Below are positions 10,456 through 21,354 of a stretch of DNA of 64,000 nt, in pieces (position 1 is the first letter of the stretch; each line of letters starts with the position of its first letter). The translations under genes and the position numbers were made by a program. The DNA comes from Monilinia fructicola (lineage: Eukaryota; Ascomycota; Leotiomycetes; Helotiales; Sclerotiniaceae): positions 1,381,001-1,445,000 of the forward strand of contig VICG01000015.1 in NCBI GenBank assembly GCA_008692225.1. Reading direction: 5' to 3'. The notes beneath the pieces are model-generated. The model saw only the letters and a list, made by a program, of their open reading frames with translations. It was not told the DNA's origin and did not search any database.

Positions 10456-11137
10456 TCAGGAGGCTTGTAAACAGCTAAATAACACGTTAATAAGGTGGTT
10501 CAATGCAGCCAGTCAGGAAACTCACCCAAGATAATCCTCTTTGATACTTCCAATAGCAAACATCGCTCCGACTTCAGGTCTTGTACCAATTATTTTCACA
10601 CGTACATGAGTACCTGGTTCGATGACAGAGTCCTCGTTGTTTGTAAATTGGGGTGGTGTTGCATTTGCATCGAATTTAATATCACGAGGAATAAGCTATA
10701 ATGAATCAATCAGTATAGTTTACATTTAAGTAATAATAGACAAGACTTACATGCGCAGATACAAAGAGAGGTAAAGGACCAGCATCAGCGAAAAAACCCG
10801 ACAGCATTGACCGATGTTACAATGGCATCGACCTACATAAATTCATGAGAAATGGACGGGCAATAAATCACATGTTTCGAGTTCTTACAGTCTCACCCTT
10901 GAAGGGTCTCCAAACTACAGCGCGATATCCAACAGTGAACTCTGCCAGTCCACTTCCTGGAAGGATTCTTCCTTCAGAAATATTGAAGGTATCCATAATT
11001 GTGATAATGTAGTAAAGGCCAGTACATGTTCCTTCTACATCTTTCAATAGCTTCCCAGTCACCAGCTCATGCATATTGCGACCAAAGTATGATGGATGCA
11101 GGGTGACCTGACGCTCAAGATTGTAGAGGAAAAACAT
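10456..11137 (-). CDS. RPB7: DNA-directed RNA polymerase II subunit RPB7 (one base insertion in this sequence)
   Basis: RPB7 pairs with RPB4 to form the stalk of RNA polymerase II that contacts emerging RNA. Four exons fit: 10889-11137, 10751-10832, 10526-10695 and 10456-10474. The introns start GTAAGA, GTAAGT and GTGAGT. The protein starts [20 protein letters not shown] and contains [31 protein letters not shown] and WRPFKGET (tip domain). The OB/S1 domain follows: [64 protein letters not shown], ending KEDYLGCLQAS. Length is 172 residues, as usual. Exon 2 has 82 bases where 81 are needed: six T (coding strand; A6 at 10791-10796) instead of five before the ADAGPL block. Because RPB7 is essential in yeast, this is more likely a sequence error than a real mutation. 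Confidence 0.92.
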
Positions 11138-11894
11138 TGTTATTGGCGGGTAGCGAAATAGATAGCGAAACTGATAGAATGGTAGAATGGTAAAATTAAA
11201 TAGCCAATGCTTTTTCTCACAATCAAGTGTGTCTTTGAGATCGTAGTATGCCAATCTTCCTTCCTTGCACAAAACGTACAAAACGGCTGGAAAGGTGAAA
11301 TTATCGAGGAGCTGGAAACAAGACGGATTTTGATAATATTGTCTACCAAGACAATCCTGCCCTTTCGAACGCTTCCCTCCTTAAATTTCAAGTTTCAGTC
11401 GGCTCTCAATCCCAAGTTGTCCACCTAACCCCATATAGATATCGGAACTCTTTTGGATCGCAAAGTCCGTCTAAAGGTCGTACTTTGATATTAGAGTGTG
11501 CCGAGTCAATCTTAGTATTCTGCGACTATTAGTCTTCTTTGTTTTCGAGTCAAAAGTCTTTGAAAGCCGGAAATAGTTCTCTTTCAACCTACATGATCCG
11601 AAAATGAAAGAAATTGCAAAGACGTGACACTTTGGCAGGTCCCTGGAAGACGTAACAGAGAATGCGCAAAGGTTTGTCGATGCTGTGGTTTGAAATTGTG
11701 ATTATTTGTTGATGGTTGTAATGGTTCAAGACGAGGTCCGAACAATGACGGCGGCGAGATTTGGGGTTACGCGATCTAGATGAATTTGACATCACATGAC
11801 AGTCTTATTCTCGCGACGCTAAGGATGAGATATACGTGGATCAGTGTGTATATTAAGGCACTAGGAGCTTCCAAGGTTCGATTGTGATTGCAGG

Positions 11895-11927
<33 letters not shown>

Positions 11928-12370
11928 ACGATTGACTGGCTGACTGATTGATTACTAATACAAAACCTATTTATCAAATGACATGCCACTCACTGCTGCT
12001 CTGCCACTCAAAGGCAAAAAATTGGTCCCTGATATTCCGAGGTTGACAGTTAAACCACATGCTTTCCAGTTGATATTCACCCCAAAGCGGACCTGCTTGA
12101 ATAGGCAAACTTGGCCGGATTGATGTATTGAACATCTCCCTCAGCTTCCTTCATCCTCTCTCTCTATATTGTACTTAATCCCAAGAGCTTCCTTCTTCTC
12201 AACCTCAACCTCAATCTCAATGAGTGAAGCAGGGGATGATTGCGCCGCATACTTGAATTTTCAACTTAACATCTAAAATCCACCTACCTTCTTGTTGCTT
12301 CTTTATTCATAAGCACCAGAGATACAGACAAACGGTTGGAGTTTGTCAGATCAGTCCATTTCTTACAATC
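11138..12370. promoter_or_regulatory. Divergent promoter interval, RPB7 / MPO1-like
   Basis: 1.23 kb between divergent starts. It holds a (GATT)n tract at 11894-11927 and pyrimidine-rich DNA shortly before the + strand start (CTTCCTTCATCCTCTCTCTC near 12140). I see no further gene. Confidence 0.45.
11894..11927. repeat. (GATT)n tetranucleotide microsatellite
   Basis: About eight uninterrupted GATT units, followed by imperfect GACTGGCTGACTGATT units. Confidence 0.9.
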
Positions 12371-13083
12371 ATGTCTCTCAACCTCGAGAAACAACTTACC
12401 TTCGTATGTCTAGCTAGTATTGCGACTTTCGAGGAAACGCGCTGATGTTGAATATAGTACGGGGCCTACCATCACAATCCTACAAACGTCTTCATTCATA
12501 TGACATGTGTGCCATTAATTCTGGCTACCAGTCTTTTCCTTGTATGATTCCCAACTCTGCGACCACATAAATGGGGAGGACAGGCATACTGACAATAAAC
12601 CAACAGTTTTCCAACACTCCTACATTAATCCCGCTGCCATCATGGCTTACCGTTCCGAATTTACCTCTCAATTTCAGTACAATCGGATCAATCTTGTATA
12701 GCGGTTTCTACATCCTCCTCGAACCTGTCGCAGGAAGTATTCTTCTCCCATTCATCATTGGATGGACCGCATTCTCAAATCATATCCTTGCTACATCCTC
12801 AAATACTGCCCTGGCAAACCAAATAGCTGGTGCTATATTCTTTTTCTCATGGATCATGCAATTCATTGGACATGGCGCTTTTGAAAAGCGAGCTCCCGCA
12901 TTGCTCGACAACCTCGTCCAAGCACTCGTCTTAGCTCCGTTTTTTGTGTTCATGGAGTTGTTATTTATCTTTGGGTACAGGCCAGAATTACAGAAGCGGA
13001 TTGACATTGCAGTTGAGAAGGAAATCGCGAAATTTAAAGCTCAGAAATCCAACGGTGCGACTAAGAATGGCAAAGCCAATTGA
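12371..13083 (+). CDS. MPO1: Mpo1-like 2-hydroxy fatty acid dioxygenase (DUF962, YGL010w family)
   Basis: Yeast Mpo1 is an ER membrane Fe(II)-dependent dioxygenase that shortens 2-hydroxy fatty acids in phytosphingosine breakdown. Three exons fit in phase: 12371-12403, 12458-12541 and 12607-13083, giving 197 residues. The start is MSLNLEKQLTF. Exon 2 encodes the family hallmark YGAYHHNPTNVFIHMTCVP with its conserved histidines. Exon 3 carries hydrophobic helices (IGSILYSGFYILLEPVAG, AGAIFFFSWIMQF) and IGHGAFEKRAPALLDN with a second conserved His, then ALVLAPFFVFMELLFIFGYRPELQ. The charged Lys-rich tail (KFKAQKSNGATKNGKAN) is typical of fungal members. Length is slightly over the yeast 174 residues. 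No frameshift is needed. Confidence 0.9.
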
Positions 13084-13825
13084 AGTACGACTTCGGCCGT
13101 GGTATGTCACAGAAATTCAATGCAAAGGATGTCAATGAAGGCCGGAAAGGGGGGATTGAAAGTGAAGTGAAGGGGACAAGTCTATTGAAACACGAACAGA
13201 ACTCGTCTGGCATTGGCATTACACTTCAGAATAGGGTTTGAAGGAAGTAAAGTTAATTCGGACGAATAAACCAGTCGCGGTTGAGTTATTTGAGGTGCGA
13301 GGCGTTTCCTACTTTCTTGGTTCATTATAAATTTGCCAGCGAGTTTCGGATATGCAGATAATACCATGTTTCTTCTCTCGGGTGTCTTGAACTTTCCATC
13401 TTCATGATCATTGTATCCAAGATCTTTTCTACATACATGTATTCTACATACATTGTGACCAACAGGAGCAAGATAAAAAGTAAAGTGCTTGACCTGGTGC
13501 GAGTTTGGAAGAAGGTGAGGGCAAATCACTCAACACCCATTTCTCGTCCGCAGAATGGCAATGGCGTGTTCTAGCTCGACAAATATACTCCCACATTCCT
13601 CATTTCAATAAGCTGGTATAATTCTCTTCTCACATTGTTCTCACAAGTACACACGTGTTACATTTTCATCAAAATCTCATCAAATAATTATCCATCTTTC
13701 TAATCATACAATTTTAATATTGGTGTTTTTTTTGGCTTTTTTTTTTCAAGGATTCGCAGAATCAGAATTATTTCTCCAACGCCTGAAAAGCATGGAAACA
13801 AAGGAAATCATCTTCTGTCTCTTCT
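13084..13825. other. Intergenic, convergent 3' flanks
   Basis: 742 bp between converging genes. A T-rich tract (T8 and T10 runs near 13727-13747) lies beyond the stop of the C-x-H gene and would suit 3' UTR. No gene seen. Confidence 0.4.
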
Positions 13826-15049
13826 CTAATTTGGTTGTTGCCAACACTCCAATGCATCATCAATTTCGTGTCCAAGGTTTGATATCTGTCTCTGCAAGTC
13901 ATGTTCTCCCTTTCTCGTCTTTGGTCCTTCTGACATCGATGGCCAACGGCTGTTGGTTGGTGACACTGGTGATGCATTGCCCATATCTCTCGAGGTCGAC
14001 ATTTCCGACACTTCCGAATCTCTTCTTGGAGCTGGAGCTTCCTTGCGAGATTCACGTTGTCTAGTGGACTGTTGTGATTTCGGAGCAGCTCGTGGCTTTC
14101 TTGTCAATGCTCCTAATGGTAGTGGGGGAAGTGGCTTGGTTGGCTCTGGAGCATGAGATCTTGGATACGTACCGTGGTTGGTTCGTATTTGACTGTTCCA
14201 TCGCTCGATGTCAATGTGGGCATCCTCGTATCTTGGGATCGCGGGTCCGGGCAAATATGTTGGATCGTTTCCTGGAGTTGAGACGAATTGCGCAACAAGT
14301 TCTGGTTGAATTCTGTTCCACTCATCAGATTGAGATTGCCATCCATATGAACTTGCTGCTTGTGTTGCGGCTTGTCGTGCCGCTGCCGTACCGATTGTCA
14401 TGCGCTTCAGTTCCGCGTTTGGGACTTCGAAACTGGCTGGGTTACTGTTGCGAAATGACCTATGCTGCTGATTCAGGAATGGAAGGCTTTCGGTCGAAGC
14501 ATCCCAGAAAGATCGTCCAAACTCACAACAGAATCCTTCGTTCGCTGATCTGTCGATAACTTCGCGACCCTCTTGGATGCACTTGCTGCATCTGAACTTC
14601 GTGCGTCTCTCTTCCATGAGTCTGGAAGATTGTCGTTGTCGTGTTCGCTCTTCATCTTGTTCCTGGGCGAATTGGATACGAATGACCTCTGCGTCTCTCT
14701 CCTGTTGCTGGGCAATCAGACGAGCTTGTCGGACATTGCAATCTGGACACAAGCCAGGGATGTTGTCAACCAGTTGAAGGCCTTTGCACCAGAAATCGAG
14801 ATCGTCGATGTCTGCTTCATTGTCAGATTCCTTTTCAACTTGTTCGGCGCCGCTGCAGAAGAAAGATTTCCAACTGTTGCGACGAGATGAACGTGAGGAT
14901 TGCGAAGAAGTGGAATTTCTCTTCTCGCTCTTGAGGGTCTCATCCGCGGAGACTTGAAGGGGAATTACCTGAGTTTTTGTCAAAACGTGTTCACATCCTC
15001 CGTAAATTACCTGAATATCAACTGGCTTGAATGATGTTCTTGAAGACAT
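13826..15049 (-). CDS. C-x-H...C-x2-C family protein A (unrecognised; array member, opposite strand)
   Basis: 407 residues in one exon, from the ATG at 15049 (MSSRTSFKPV). Upstream codons are in frame but lack similarity to the other members, so the downstream ATG is preferred. It shows IYGGCEH (C19, H21) and GLCPDC (C101, C104), the signature seen in five more genes up to 25 kb. The linker between the pairs is longer (80 residues) and Ser/Arg-rich. A second C-x2-C (FRCSKC) and FCCEF follow a Gln/Arg-rich helix (LIAQQQERDAEVIRIQ). The C-terminal 200 residues are Pro/Ser-rich with KPLPPLPLG, likely disordered. I infer a zinc-binding N-terminal module; no function is known to me. Confidence 0.65.
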   Translation of the reverse strand: MSSRTSFKPVDIQVIYGGCEHVLTKTQVIPLQVSADETLKSEKRNSTSSQSSRSSRRNSWKSFFCSGAEQVEKESDNEADIDDLDFWCKGLQLVDNIPGLCPDCNVRQARLIAQQQERDAEVIRIQFAQEQDEERTRQRQSSRLMEERRTKFRCSKCIQEGREVIDRSANEGFCCEFGRSFWDASTESLPFLNQQHRSFRNSNPASFEVPNAELKRMTIGTAAARQAATQAASSYGWQSQSDEWNRIQPELVAQFVSTPGNDPTYLPGPAIPRYEDAHIDIERWNSQIRTNHGTYPRSHAPEPTKPLPPLPLGALTRKPRAAPKSQQSTRQRESRKEAPAPRRDSEVSEMSTSRDMGNASPVSPTNSRWPSMSEGPKTRKGEHDLQRQISNLGHEIDDALECWQQPN

Positions 15050-16192
15050 ATTGAAGGTTGATGGGTGTTTGTGTGGGGTGGATGTTTGCTTGCTGATTCT
15101 GGATATAAGAAGTGCGATCAAGGTATCCGAGATTGGTGAATTTGTGTTTTGAGAATGGTTCTTGAGACTTACAATGACCATTGTCCGAATTAAGTAGTGG
15201 TTTCTGTTCATTGTTCGGCTATTGAACAAACTTGACAAAGAATCTATTAGTACCAACTGGTTCCTTTGTGTGAAATCGATTCATTTGTCTCTAAACACGC
15301 AACTCAACAAAGAACAGAATTACAAGGTGTTCCCAGATGATCTGTTCAAATAGAACAATGTCTTTTCAATCTTGCCCATACAACTAACAATCACGCACCA
15401 ATCGGAATGCACCTAGGCATCTCATATTATCTACTATATTCCAGCATAGAGGGACAATAATACTTGAACATGTCATAATATAAAGAAGAGATATTAGAGA
15501 TTTTTAATCCGCTCCAGAATAGAACAGTCATGTGGGACATGTTGTCCTAGGGCTTTGGTTGCAATATTCTTGTTTGAAACACTGGGTCACTCCTGTGAAC
15601 CTCTATTCGTATATTTTTCAGCACATTTCCCCCATGGCATAAGGTCTTTTTCTTCAGTGTTGCAAATTTTCCCCTCGCTCATTAATCAAAGGTATTATGC
15701 CTCCTAGGCTGATACTGAAGATGCCCTTAACTTGGACTTGTTAACAACTATGTTCTTGCAGAATCTCATAGATCATAAGAGCACAAATCAAAGTCAGTTT
15801 AGTTCCAACTCGGCATCGATACGGCATCAATACTAGTGCACCTACGAAGTGCTGAACACCATAAACAATAAGGGCAATGTACAGTAAAGAGAGCGTTGGG
15901 CCCTCCTAGGCTATACTACTCGGGCACATGCTTTGGGTTTATTGTCAAAGTCGACGAGAATATCCTGAACAATGCCATTAGACCCTAGAACAATCCTTTT
16001 CAAGGGTTTAAAAGGGGTCTAGAACCACGCGAATGAGATCTTATACGTTCATATTCATCCATATCACAAATTCATAATACAGAGAAAGAAAATCTGCACC
16101 TGAATTAGCAATATTGAAGAGTCTATAAACCACACAGTCAACAACAAATTCGACTAATTTCCATACGCAACTCAAGGGTCAACTCAAGCATC
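15050..16192. promoter_or_regulatory. Divergent promoter interval between array members A and B
   Basis: 1.14 kb of AT-rich DNA between divergent starts. TATAAA at 16124-16129 lies about 65 bp before the ATG of member B. No open frame of interest. Confidence 0.4.
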
Positions 16193-16867
16193 ATGCCTTC
16201 TTCAATAAGGAAGATCCTGTACCTTTGCACGCACGAATTCCACGACCTCAGATACAAATCGCCGCAAAAGCCCACAGTCTTGAAGAGAATGAAGAGAGCC
16301 CTTTCTTTTCCAAACATCATTCGGACACCCTGCCAGGAGCTGTGTCCGTATTGCCAAAGGCTTAAAGAAGAAGACAAAGAACGAGAGGCCATAGAAGCGC
16401 ACTCGGGTCCAGCAGCTCCACTACGGCGTCAAATGAGCCCCCGAAGAGAGCCGGCTACTGTTCCACTACAGCGCAGCAACACTGCCTCAGCAGGGGACTC
16501 ACATTCAGGTCAACTCGTTGAATCATTCGTTGATCCAGCAGCACCACGCAACCCGTACCGAGATACAAAAATGGAAATGATACTTAATCAGAACCAATAT
16601 TCTGAGGCGGACTACCTTGACATGTCTGAACGGGTTATTGATGGGCTTTTGAACGAGAAACCTGCTGATCGGGATGCACGTCTGACCAAGATGAATACGC
16701 TGCAACAGGACTGGAAAGGAAGGGATAAGAGAATGGCGAGAGATTTGAGTGACTTGTTTGGCCCAAAACGAACAAGGATTCCGCAGCCAACATCTACCCA
16801 GCCACCAAAAAATCCGGAGCCCTCGTCATCCCTAACGAATACAATTCGAGAACGCTTTTCAGCCTGA
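16193..16867 (+). CDS. C-x-H...C-x2-C family protein B (unrecognised)
   Basis: 224 residues, single exon, ATG in MPSSIRKILYLCTHEF. Signature residues: C12, H14 and, after PCQEL, C51 and C54 (LCPYCQ). Between them lies a basic motif, LKRMKRALSF (residues 30-39), also present in members C and D. After the C-x2-C is a charged helix (RLKEEDKEREAIEA), then a proline/arginine-rich stretch and a helical region. The end is Pro/Ser-rich. No signal peptide or membrane segment is visible, so a cytosolic or nuclear protein is likely. The N-terminal four-ligand set suggests zinc binding by inference only. The gene precedes member C on the same strand by 1.9 kb. Confidence 0.7.
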   Translation: MPSSIRKILYLCTHEFHDLRYKSPQKPTVLKRMKRALSFPNIIRTPCQELCPYCQRLKEEDKEREAIEAHSGPAAPLRRQMSPRREPATVPLQRSNTASAGDSHSGQLVESFVDPAAPRNPYRDTKMEMILNQNQYSEADYLDMSERVIDGLLNEKPADRDARLTKMNTLQQDWKGRDKRMARDLSDLFGPKRTRIPQPTSTQPPKNPEPSSSLTNTIRERFSA

Positions 16868-18785
16868 GGTAGAGAGTGGCGGCTGAAAGAAAAAGAAAGG
16901 ACGAGAAGGTTAAGCAGGCGAGAAATCGAGCGGAGGAAACGAGGAAAAAAGTGAGAATCTCGCATTACTTTTTTATCCCGCGCTATGAGTATATTCTCAA
17001 TGAGGTCTAATAAAATGGCGTTTGAATAGGGAGGTGTCATCTTTTTAGGAAAGTGGCAATCTTTATCAAGCAAGTTTCAAATAACAACTCCCCAAAAAAT
17101 AATAAAACAAGATCAACACAAAACAAAATTTCTTTGTATACTATGCAAATGTGAAAAGTTAATAATGACTGTGACGTGATGCCATGCGACGTGCATTATA
17201 GTTCTGCCGCAAAACACCTAAAATGTACTCCTGCTGTATCAAATCTGCATAGATGTATGCGGTTGATGCTTTCAGGCCCTCGGAGTTTATTGGTAATGAA
17301 ATGGATCTTCTCAAGATTGATTATTCGTTTTCTTGAGTATTCTGATGGGTATGACTATCAGTACCAAGCGTCATTTTTGAGGTTACCCCCAAGATTATTG
17401 TGGGACAATACTAGGCCCCGTATTCGACGACTTATGCTAGATTACATCACAGGCTATAGCTTATTTGATTTTTGCATCTGGCATGCTTCCTAACCCGGAC
17501 CCAGGCTGAAAAGCTTCACTTGCAACTCTGAAGATTATCTGTCAGTTTTATCACGTGTTGGTTATCATGTTTCGATACTCAAAAAACATCCCATCTTCAA
17601 TTTGAGCCCCATAAAGCTTAAAATGGGTAGCTGGGATAAAAGCGTCGTATGATTCGAATATCCAGTAGTTCTACAAAATACTTATCCGTTATAGTAGAAG
17701 TGAAAGCTAGATAGGTAACCCATTGCCGCGAGCTATATACCCCTTTTTAACCTGATCTATATTCTCGCTTAGCGTGCGGTGTAATATCGCATTAACCCGT
17801 TAAGAATATACTATATTAAAGACTCACACGAAAAGAATCTTAGAATCGGCGTTATAACATGTTACGAGGTAGTTAAAGTTATAATATTTCAATGCTGGTA
17901 AGAAATTCAACTTTATATAACATTAAACCTTTCTTTATATACCACCATAAATATAAAGAGATTTTTCATTCTTAACCAACTCATACGGTATATATAACAT
18001 GATATGGATGTATAATAACTCGGGTGTTGCTTGAATCAAGTGTTTCAAGCACTATCTGCCTTAACTAAGCGTAAATGAGTAGACCAATGTCTTTACAATC
18101 AGAGGCCGGCTGGTCAAACCTGACTAACAGCCGAATGCTCGACTGAATTCGGAAGTGACATTGAAGATAGTAGCAAAACAGGAGTAGAATGACTCTTGAA
18201 AAGTTGTCGAGCACATGCAGATGAGGTTCTGAGCACGAGTATCAGAAGTGTTCCCAAAATGATGAGATTGGGAGGCCGAACTGATTTGAAGCTCATACTA
18301 CATTCAATATCGATATCTGAATTCGGAAAACACACCAGACACTCACTTAGAGCATAATGAGAATGGGATTCCATTGTTATACAAGATGAGAGTGAACGCT
18401 GGAAGTTAGTATGAAGATGCTCCTGAGATGAGTGTGACGGAGATTGGTGAGTAGCCATGTCTTCCATAAATTAGTTTGACCAATGACAATCCATTTTAAA
18501 ATCTAATAACGAAGCCAAGCTCATGAAGGCCCTCTCAATTAGCAAAGTAACAAAGGCAGAACAATGCTACAGTATACTTTCTTGAGACTATATAAGCATG
18601 CCCAAGAACCTTCAATGAGATATTTTCATTCTTTTCCTTCCTCAAAGAAATCTGAATACCAACTCATTCACATCCATACAAAACTGGATTGAAAAGCCCA
18701 AAGTAATCAGACTTCACTACAAAGTAGATAGACCTTTTAATCTTGATAACAAATTGTAAAACATCACAAAAGCACTCCAATCAAG
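16868..18785. other. Long AT-rich intergenic stretch, array B-C
   Basis: 1.92 kb. From about 17640 to 18010 the DNA is rich in TATA/TTAA words and lacks open frames, like a decayed repeat. A 117-codon frame on the minus strand (18114-18467) has no recognisable content. TATATAA at 18589-18595 lies 190 bp before the ATG of member C and is a plausible TATA box. Confidence 0.4.
18589..18595 (+). promoter_or_regulatory. Candidate TATA box for array member C
   Basis: TATATAA, 190 bp before the start codon. Spacing would give a 5' UTR of about 150 nt. Confidence 0.4.
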
Positions 18786-19691
18786 ATGACGCAACCAATG
18801 TTATACATTGTGTACAGATGCTCACATGAGCTCCCGGATACCAATGCCCTCATGGAACGGAGAGAAATTTGTGGCCCAGAAAGGAAGATTTCCTTTTTGA
18901 AGAAAATGAGGAGAGCCATGAGTTTCGATGTGAAGGTGGAACCCATCCGAAGACCCTGTATGGATCTTTGCCGAAGTTGTCAGGCAAAAGAACATGCTTT
19001 AGACAAACAAAGACAGATGGCCCAATCAGGTCGATATCAGGTTCCTAAAAGTCTGCCACAACCACCTGCTGTCACTCAATATAAACAATCTATAGCTCCC
19101 CATAGTCTCGAGGGTCCCAGCTTCAGCACATCAGATGCATTAAAATTACAACCAGAACGTATTAGTACCCCAGTATCTAGAGAAGAACCGACTCCAGCCA
19201 GTGAGGCCCGTTCTCCCAGCCCAGGGTTGATGGAAATGTGGGATGTTTTCGATGTCCAAGCCTTGTCCAAGGCCAGAAAATTTCCCGACAGACCGCGCCG
19301 CCAGCTTCAACGAGCCCCTGAGCTCGACTTGCGACAAGGGCTCAAGAGAAGAAACACCACATCGCCCGAAAAATCTAGACTGCAAATTCGTGAAAGAGCC
19401 GAGAGATGGGCCCTGAAAAAGGTTGATGAAGCAATCAAAACGATCAACATGCAAAAGAACCGAGACGAAAGCAGACAAGCACCTCAGGTTTCAGATCAGA
19501 CAATCCAAACCTCGAACTCCAGCCATAAGATCGAAAACAACAACAGCAGACTGATCTCTTCCCCTCGATATTATCCATCCGGTGCGATCTTGGAAGAGAA
19601 AGAATCACCACCCAATCCTCGCTTAATCCCTGAAGCACTGAGGTTTCGGAAGTTGGAAAAGAAGAAGAGAGAGGAAAGGGGAGGTAGTTGA
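18786..19691 (+). CDS. C-x-H...C-x2-C family protein C (unrecognised)
   Basis: 301 residues, single exon. The start MTQPMLYIVYRCSHELPD has C12 and H14; RRPCMDLCRSCQ has C62 and C65. The basic motif LKKMRRAMSF sits at residues 39-48, the same place as in member B, and PC precedes the second pair in both. The remainder is Pro/Ser/Gln-rich and probably disordered, with a helical stretch RLQIRERAERWALKKVDEAI and a Lys/Arg-rich end (LEKKKREERG). B and C are the closest pair in the array by eye. No secretion signal. A TATATAA box lies upstream at 18589. Confidence 0.7.
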   Translation: MTQPMLYIVYRCSHELPDTNALMERREICGPERKISFLKKMRRAMSFDVKVEPIRRPCMDLCRSCQAKEHALDKQRQMAQSGRYQVPKSLPQPPAVTQYKQSIAPHSLEGPSFSTSDALKLQPERISTPVSREEPTPASEARSPSPGLMEMWDVFDVQALSKARKFPDRPRRQLQRAPELDLRQGLKRRNTTSPEKSRLQIRERAERWALKKVDEAIKTINMQKNRDESRQAPQVSDQTIQTSNSSHKIENNNSRLISSPRYYPSGAILEEKESPPNPRLIPEALRFRKLEKKKREERGGS

Positions 19692-19998
19692 GGGAAAGAT
19701 GACAGTACGAAGGTGACAGAATACGACGAGAGAAAAGCAGAATGGGGACACCATAAGACTAAGACACATACATGCTATTTTGGCGTTCTAAATGCCATGG
19801 AATAGCCAAGGGATCTCATAGATTTTCTTTAGGCAGATCTGTCTCTATCTCCTTTTGTGCTCCTGCACAATTCTACATGATCTCCAAATAAGCAATCAAA
19901 TACTTGAATCAAAATAAACCAGTACCCCTTATGCCATTGTGACCTTAACGCTTTATATTGTGAATCATGCTTATGAAAATGTGACCATTGAAGGTGTG

Positions 19999-20134
19999 AA
20001 TTGCTAACTAATATTAATATTATAATCGATTGTTGTTTTTATAGTAGTACAAAAACTCATATATTATCTAATGACTAAAACCATTAATTCGTGACTGTCC
20101 GAGTATTTCTTGCAGCCAAATTATTTATATGATA
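19999..20134. repeat. 136-bp direct repeat, copy 1
   Basis: Matches 20221-20356 at 126 of 136 positions. Nine of the ten differences are transitions, and several exchange CpA and TpA, as expected from RIP. The start AATTGCTAAC and the end ATATGATA/ATATGATA are shared; flanks differ. Confidence 0.85.
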
Positions 20135-20220
20135 GCGTAAATAAAAAATCAAGTGCAACTTTATTTTAGAACAAGTTGGAATCGAAGGAGAGCAACAGTA
20201 CTCACAAAGCCATTGATGTA

Positions 20221-20356
20221 AATTGCTAACTAATATTAATATTATAATCGATTATTGTTTTTATAGTAGTACAAAAACTTATATATTATCTAATGACTAA
20301 GATTATTCATTCGTGGCTGTCCAAGTATTTCTTGCAGCCAGATTATTCATATGATA
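20221..20356. repeat. 136-bp direct repeat, copy 2
   Basis: Second copy of the 19999-20134 sequence, 86 bp downstream in the same orientation. Its ATG at 20293 opens a 74-codon frame, whereas copy 1 meets TGA eight codons after the matching ATG. Confidence 0.85.
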
Positions 20357-20517
20357 TTTCTAAAGGTAGATTCAAGGATAAACCTGTCTATATTGCAAAT
20401 TTTGATGTTCGCATTGGTTACGGACGATGTGATATCGAAACTGGTAGTTCAGTAAAGCTGGGAGAAGTAGACTATTGCAACTCTCACATCTGGAAGTCTG
20501 TACAGGGGCCATTATAA
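20293..20517 (+). pseudogene. Possible remnant of an unrecognised coding sequence
   Basis: 74 codons beginning MTKIIHSWLSKYFLQPDYSYD inside repeat copy 2 and running beyond it (…FDVRIGYGRCDIETGSS…). The copy 1 equivalent shares SxYFLQPxYxYD but has TGA in place of the Trp codon. That protein-level similarity despite base changes hints at a former gene. No family is recognised, and chance is possible at this length. Confidence 0.25.
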
Positions 20518-21354
20518 ACGATGGTGATTTTATGCGTAAGTCCTGAACCTATTACGAGAGTGTTCTGCTTGAGAGTAAATATTGGGCCTAACCACTTTCT
20601 GTTGATATATAGAGTATATTTAGTTATATTTGCTATGTCAACTCACTCTAGCTGTAAGTGAACATTTTAGAATCGAAGAAAAGGGTACCAAAGATAAAAA
20701 TGCCTTCGATATTCCCTCCAGCGATGAGGACAAAGTTGTTTGTCGGGCTTACAATAAATGAACCTTAAAGCAGAAGTATGATACTAATATTTTCTACATA
20801 GCAAACCATCATTTTAATATAACCAAAAGTTCAACATGCGTGTAGCAACCCCTGTTGAGAAGAGTAAAAACAAAGTTTTGAACACGTGATCCACCTCCTG
20901 ACTCTACCGAAAATATGCAAACGTGAAAAATGTGACTAGACCCGGCCTTAAGGGAAATAACTCTCAAAAATAGTTGAGATGATTCCCACAGTAAGATGAA
21001 GATTTTAAAGGCTTAAGCAAGCCCATCCCCGAGCATATTCTGAGAGTATTTGCGTGTATGCGTATGCCTTTTCGTTCGCACTACTTTTCTGGTGGTCAAT
21101 TTTGAACTAGATGGTCACATATTGAAGTGAACAATACTAAAACTAACGAGGAACAAGCTCTTAGAAGAAGTATATACGGGTGTAGGCTTTTGAATTGAAT
21201 GATTTTTCTTTCCTCGTCATCAGATGACTCTTAACGCACAATACACAAGTCTACACAAGTCTACAGTATTAAGGTCAAGAAAACATAGAATTCAAGAACT
21301 ATTAACGCAAGAAACTCTAGATAAGAATAACTCAAACCACCCATAGCCGACAAG

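Larger units (their letters stand above)
19692..21354. other. Intergenic with degenerate duplication, array C-D
   Basis: 1.66 kb of AT-rich DNA. It holds the 136-bp direct repeat pair at 19999 and 20221 and a small decayed frame. TATATA near 21171 lies about 180 bp before the ATG of member D. Confidence 0.4.

Noticed and set aside
14074..14559. 161-codon frame (+)
   Set aside because: Antisense to array member A; that strand shows the family signature.
18114..18467. 117-codon frame (-) between array members B and C
   Set aside because: Has no C-x-H...C-x2-C signature, no family motif and lies in AT-rich, decayed-looking DNA.
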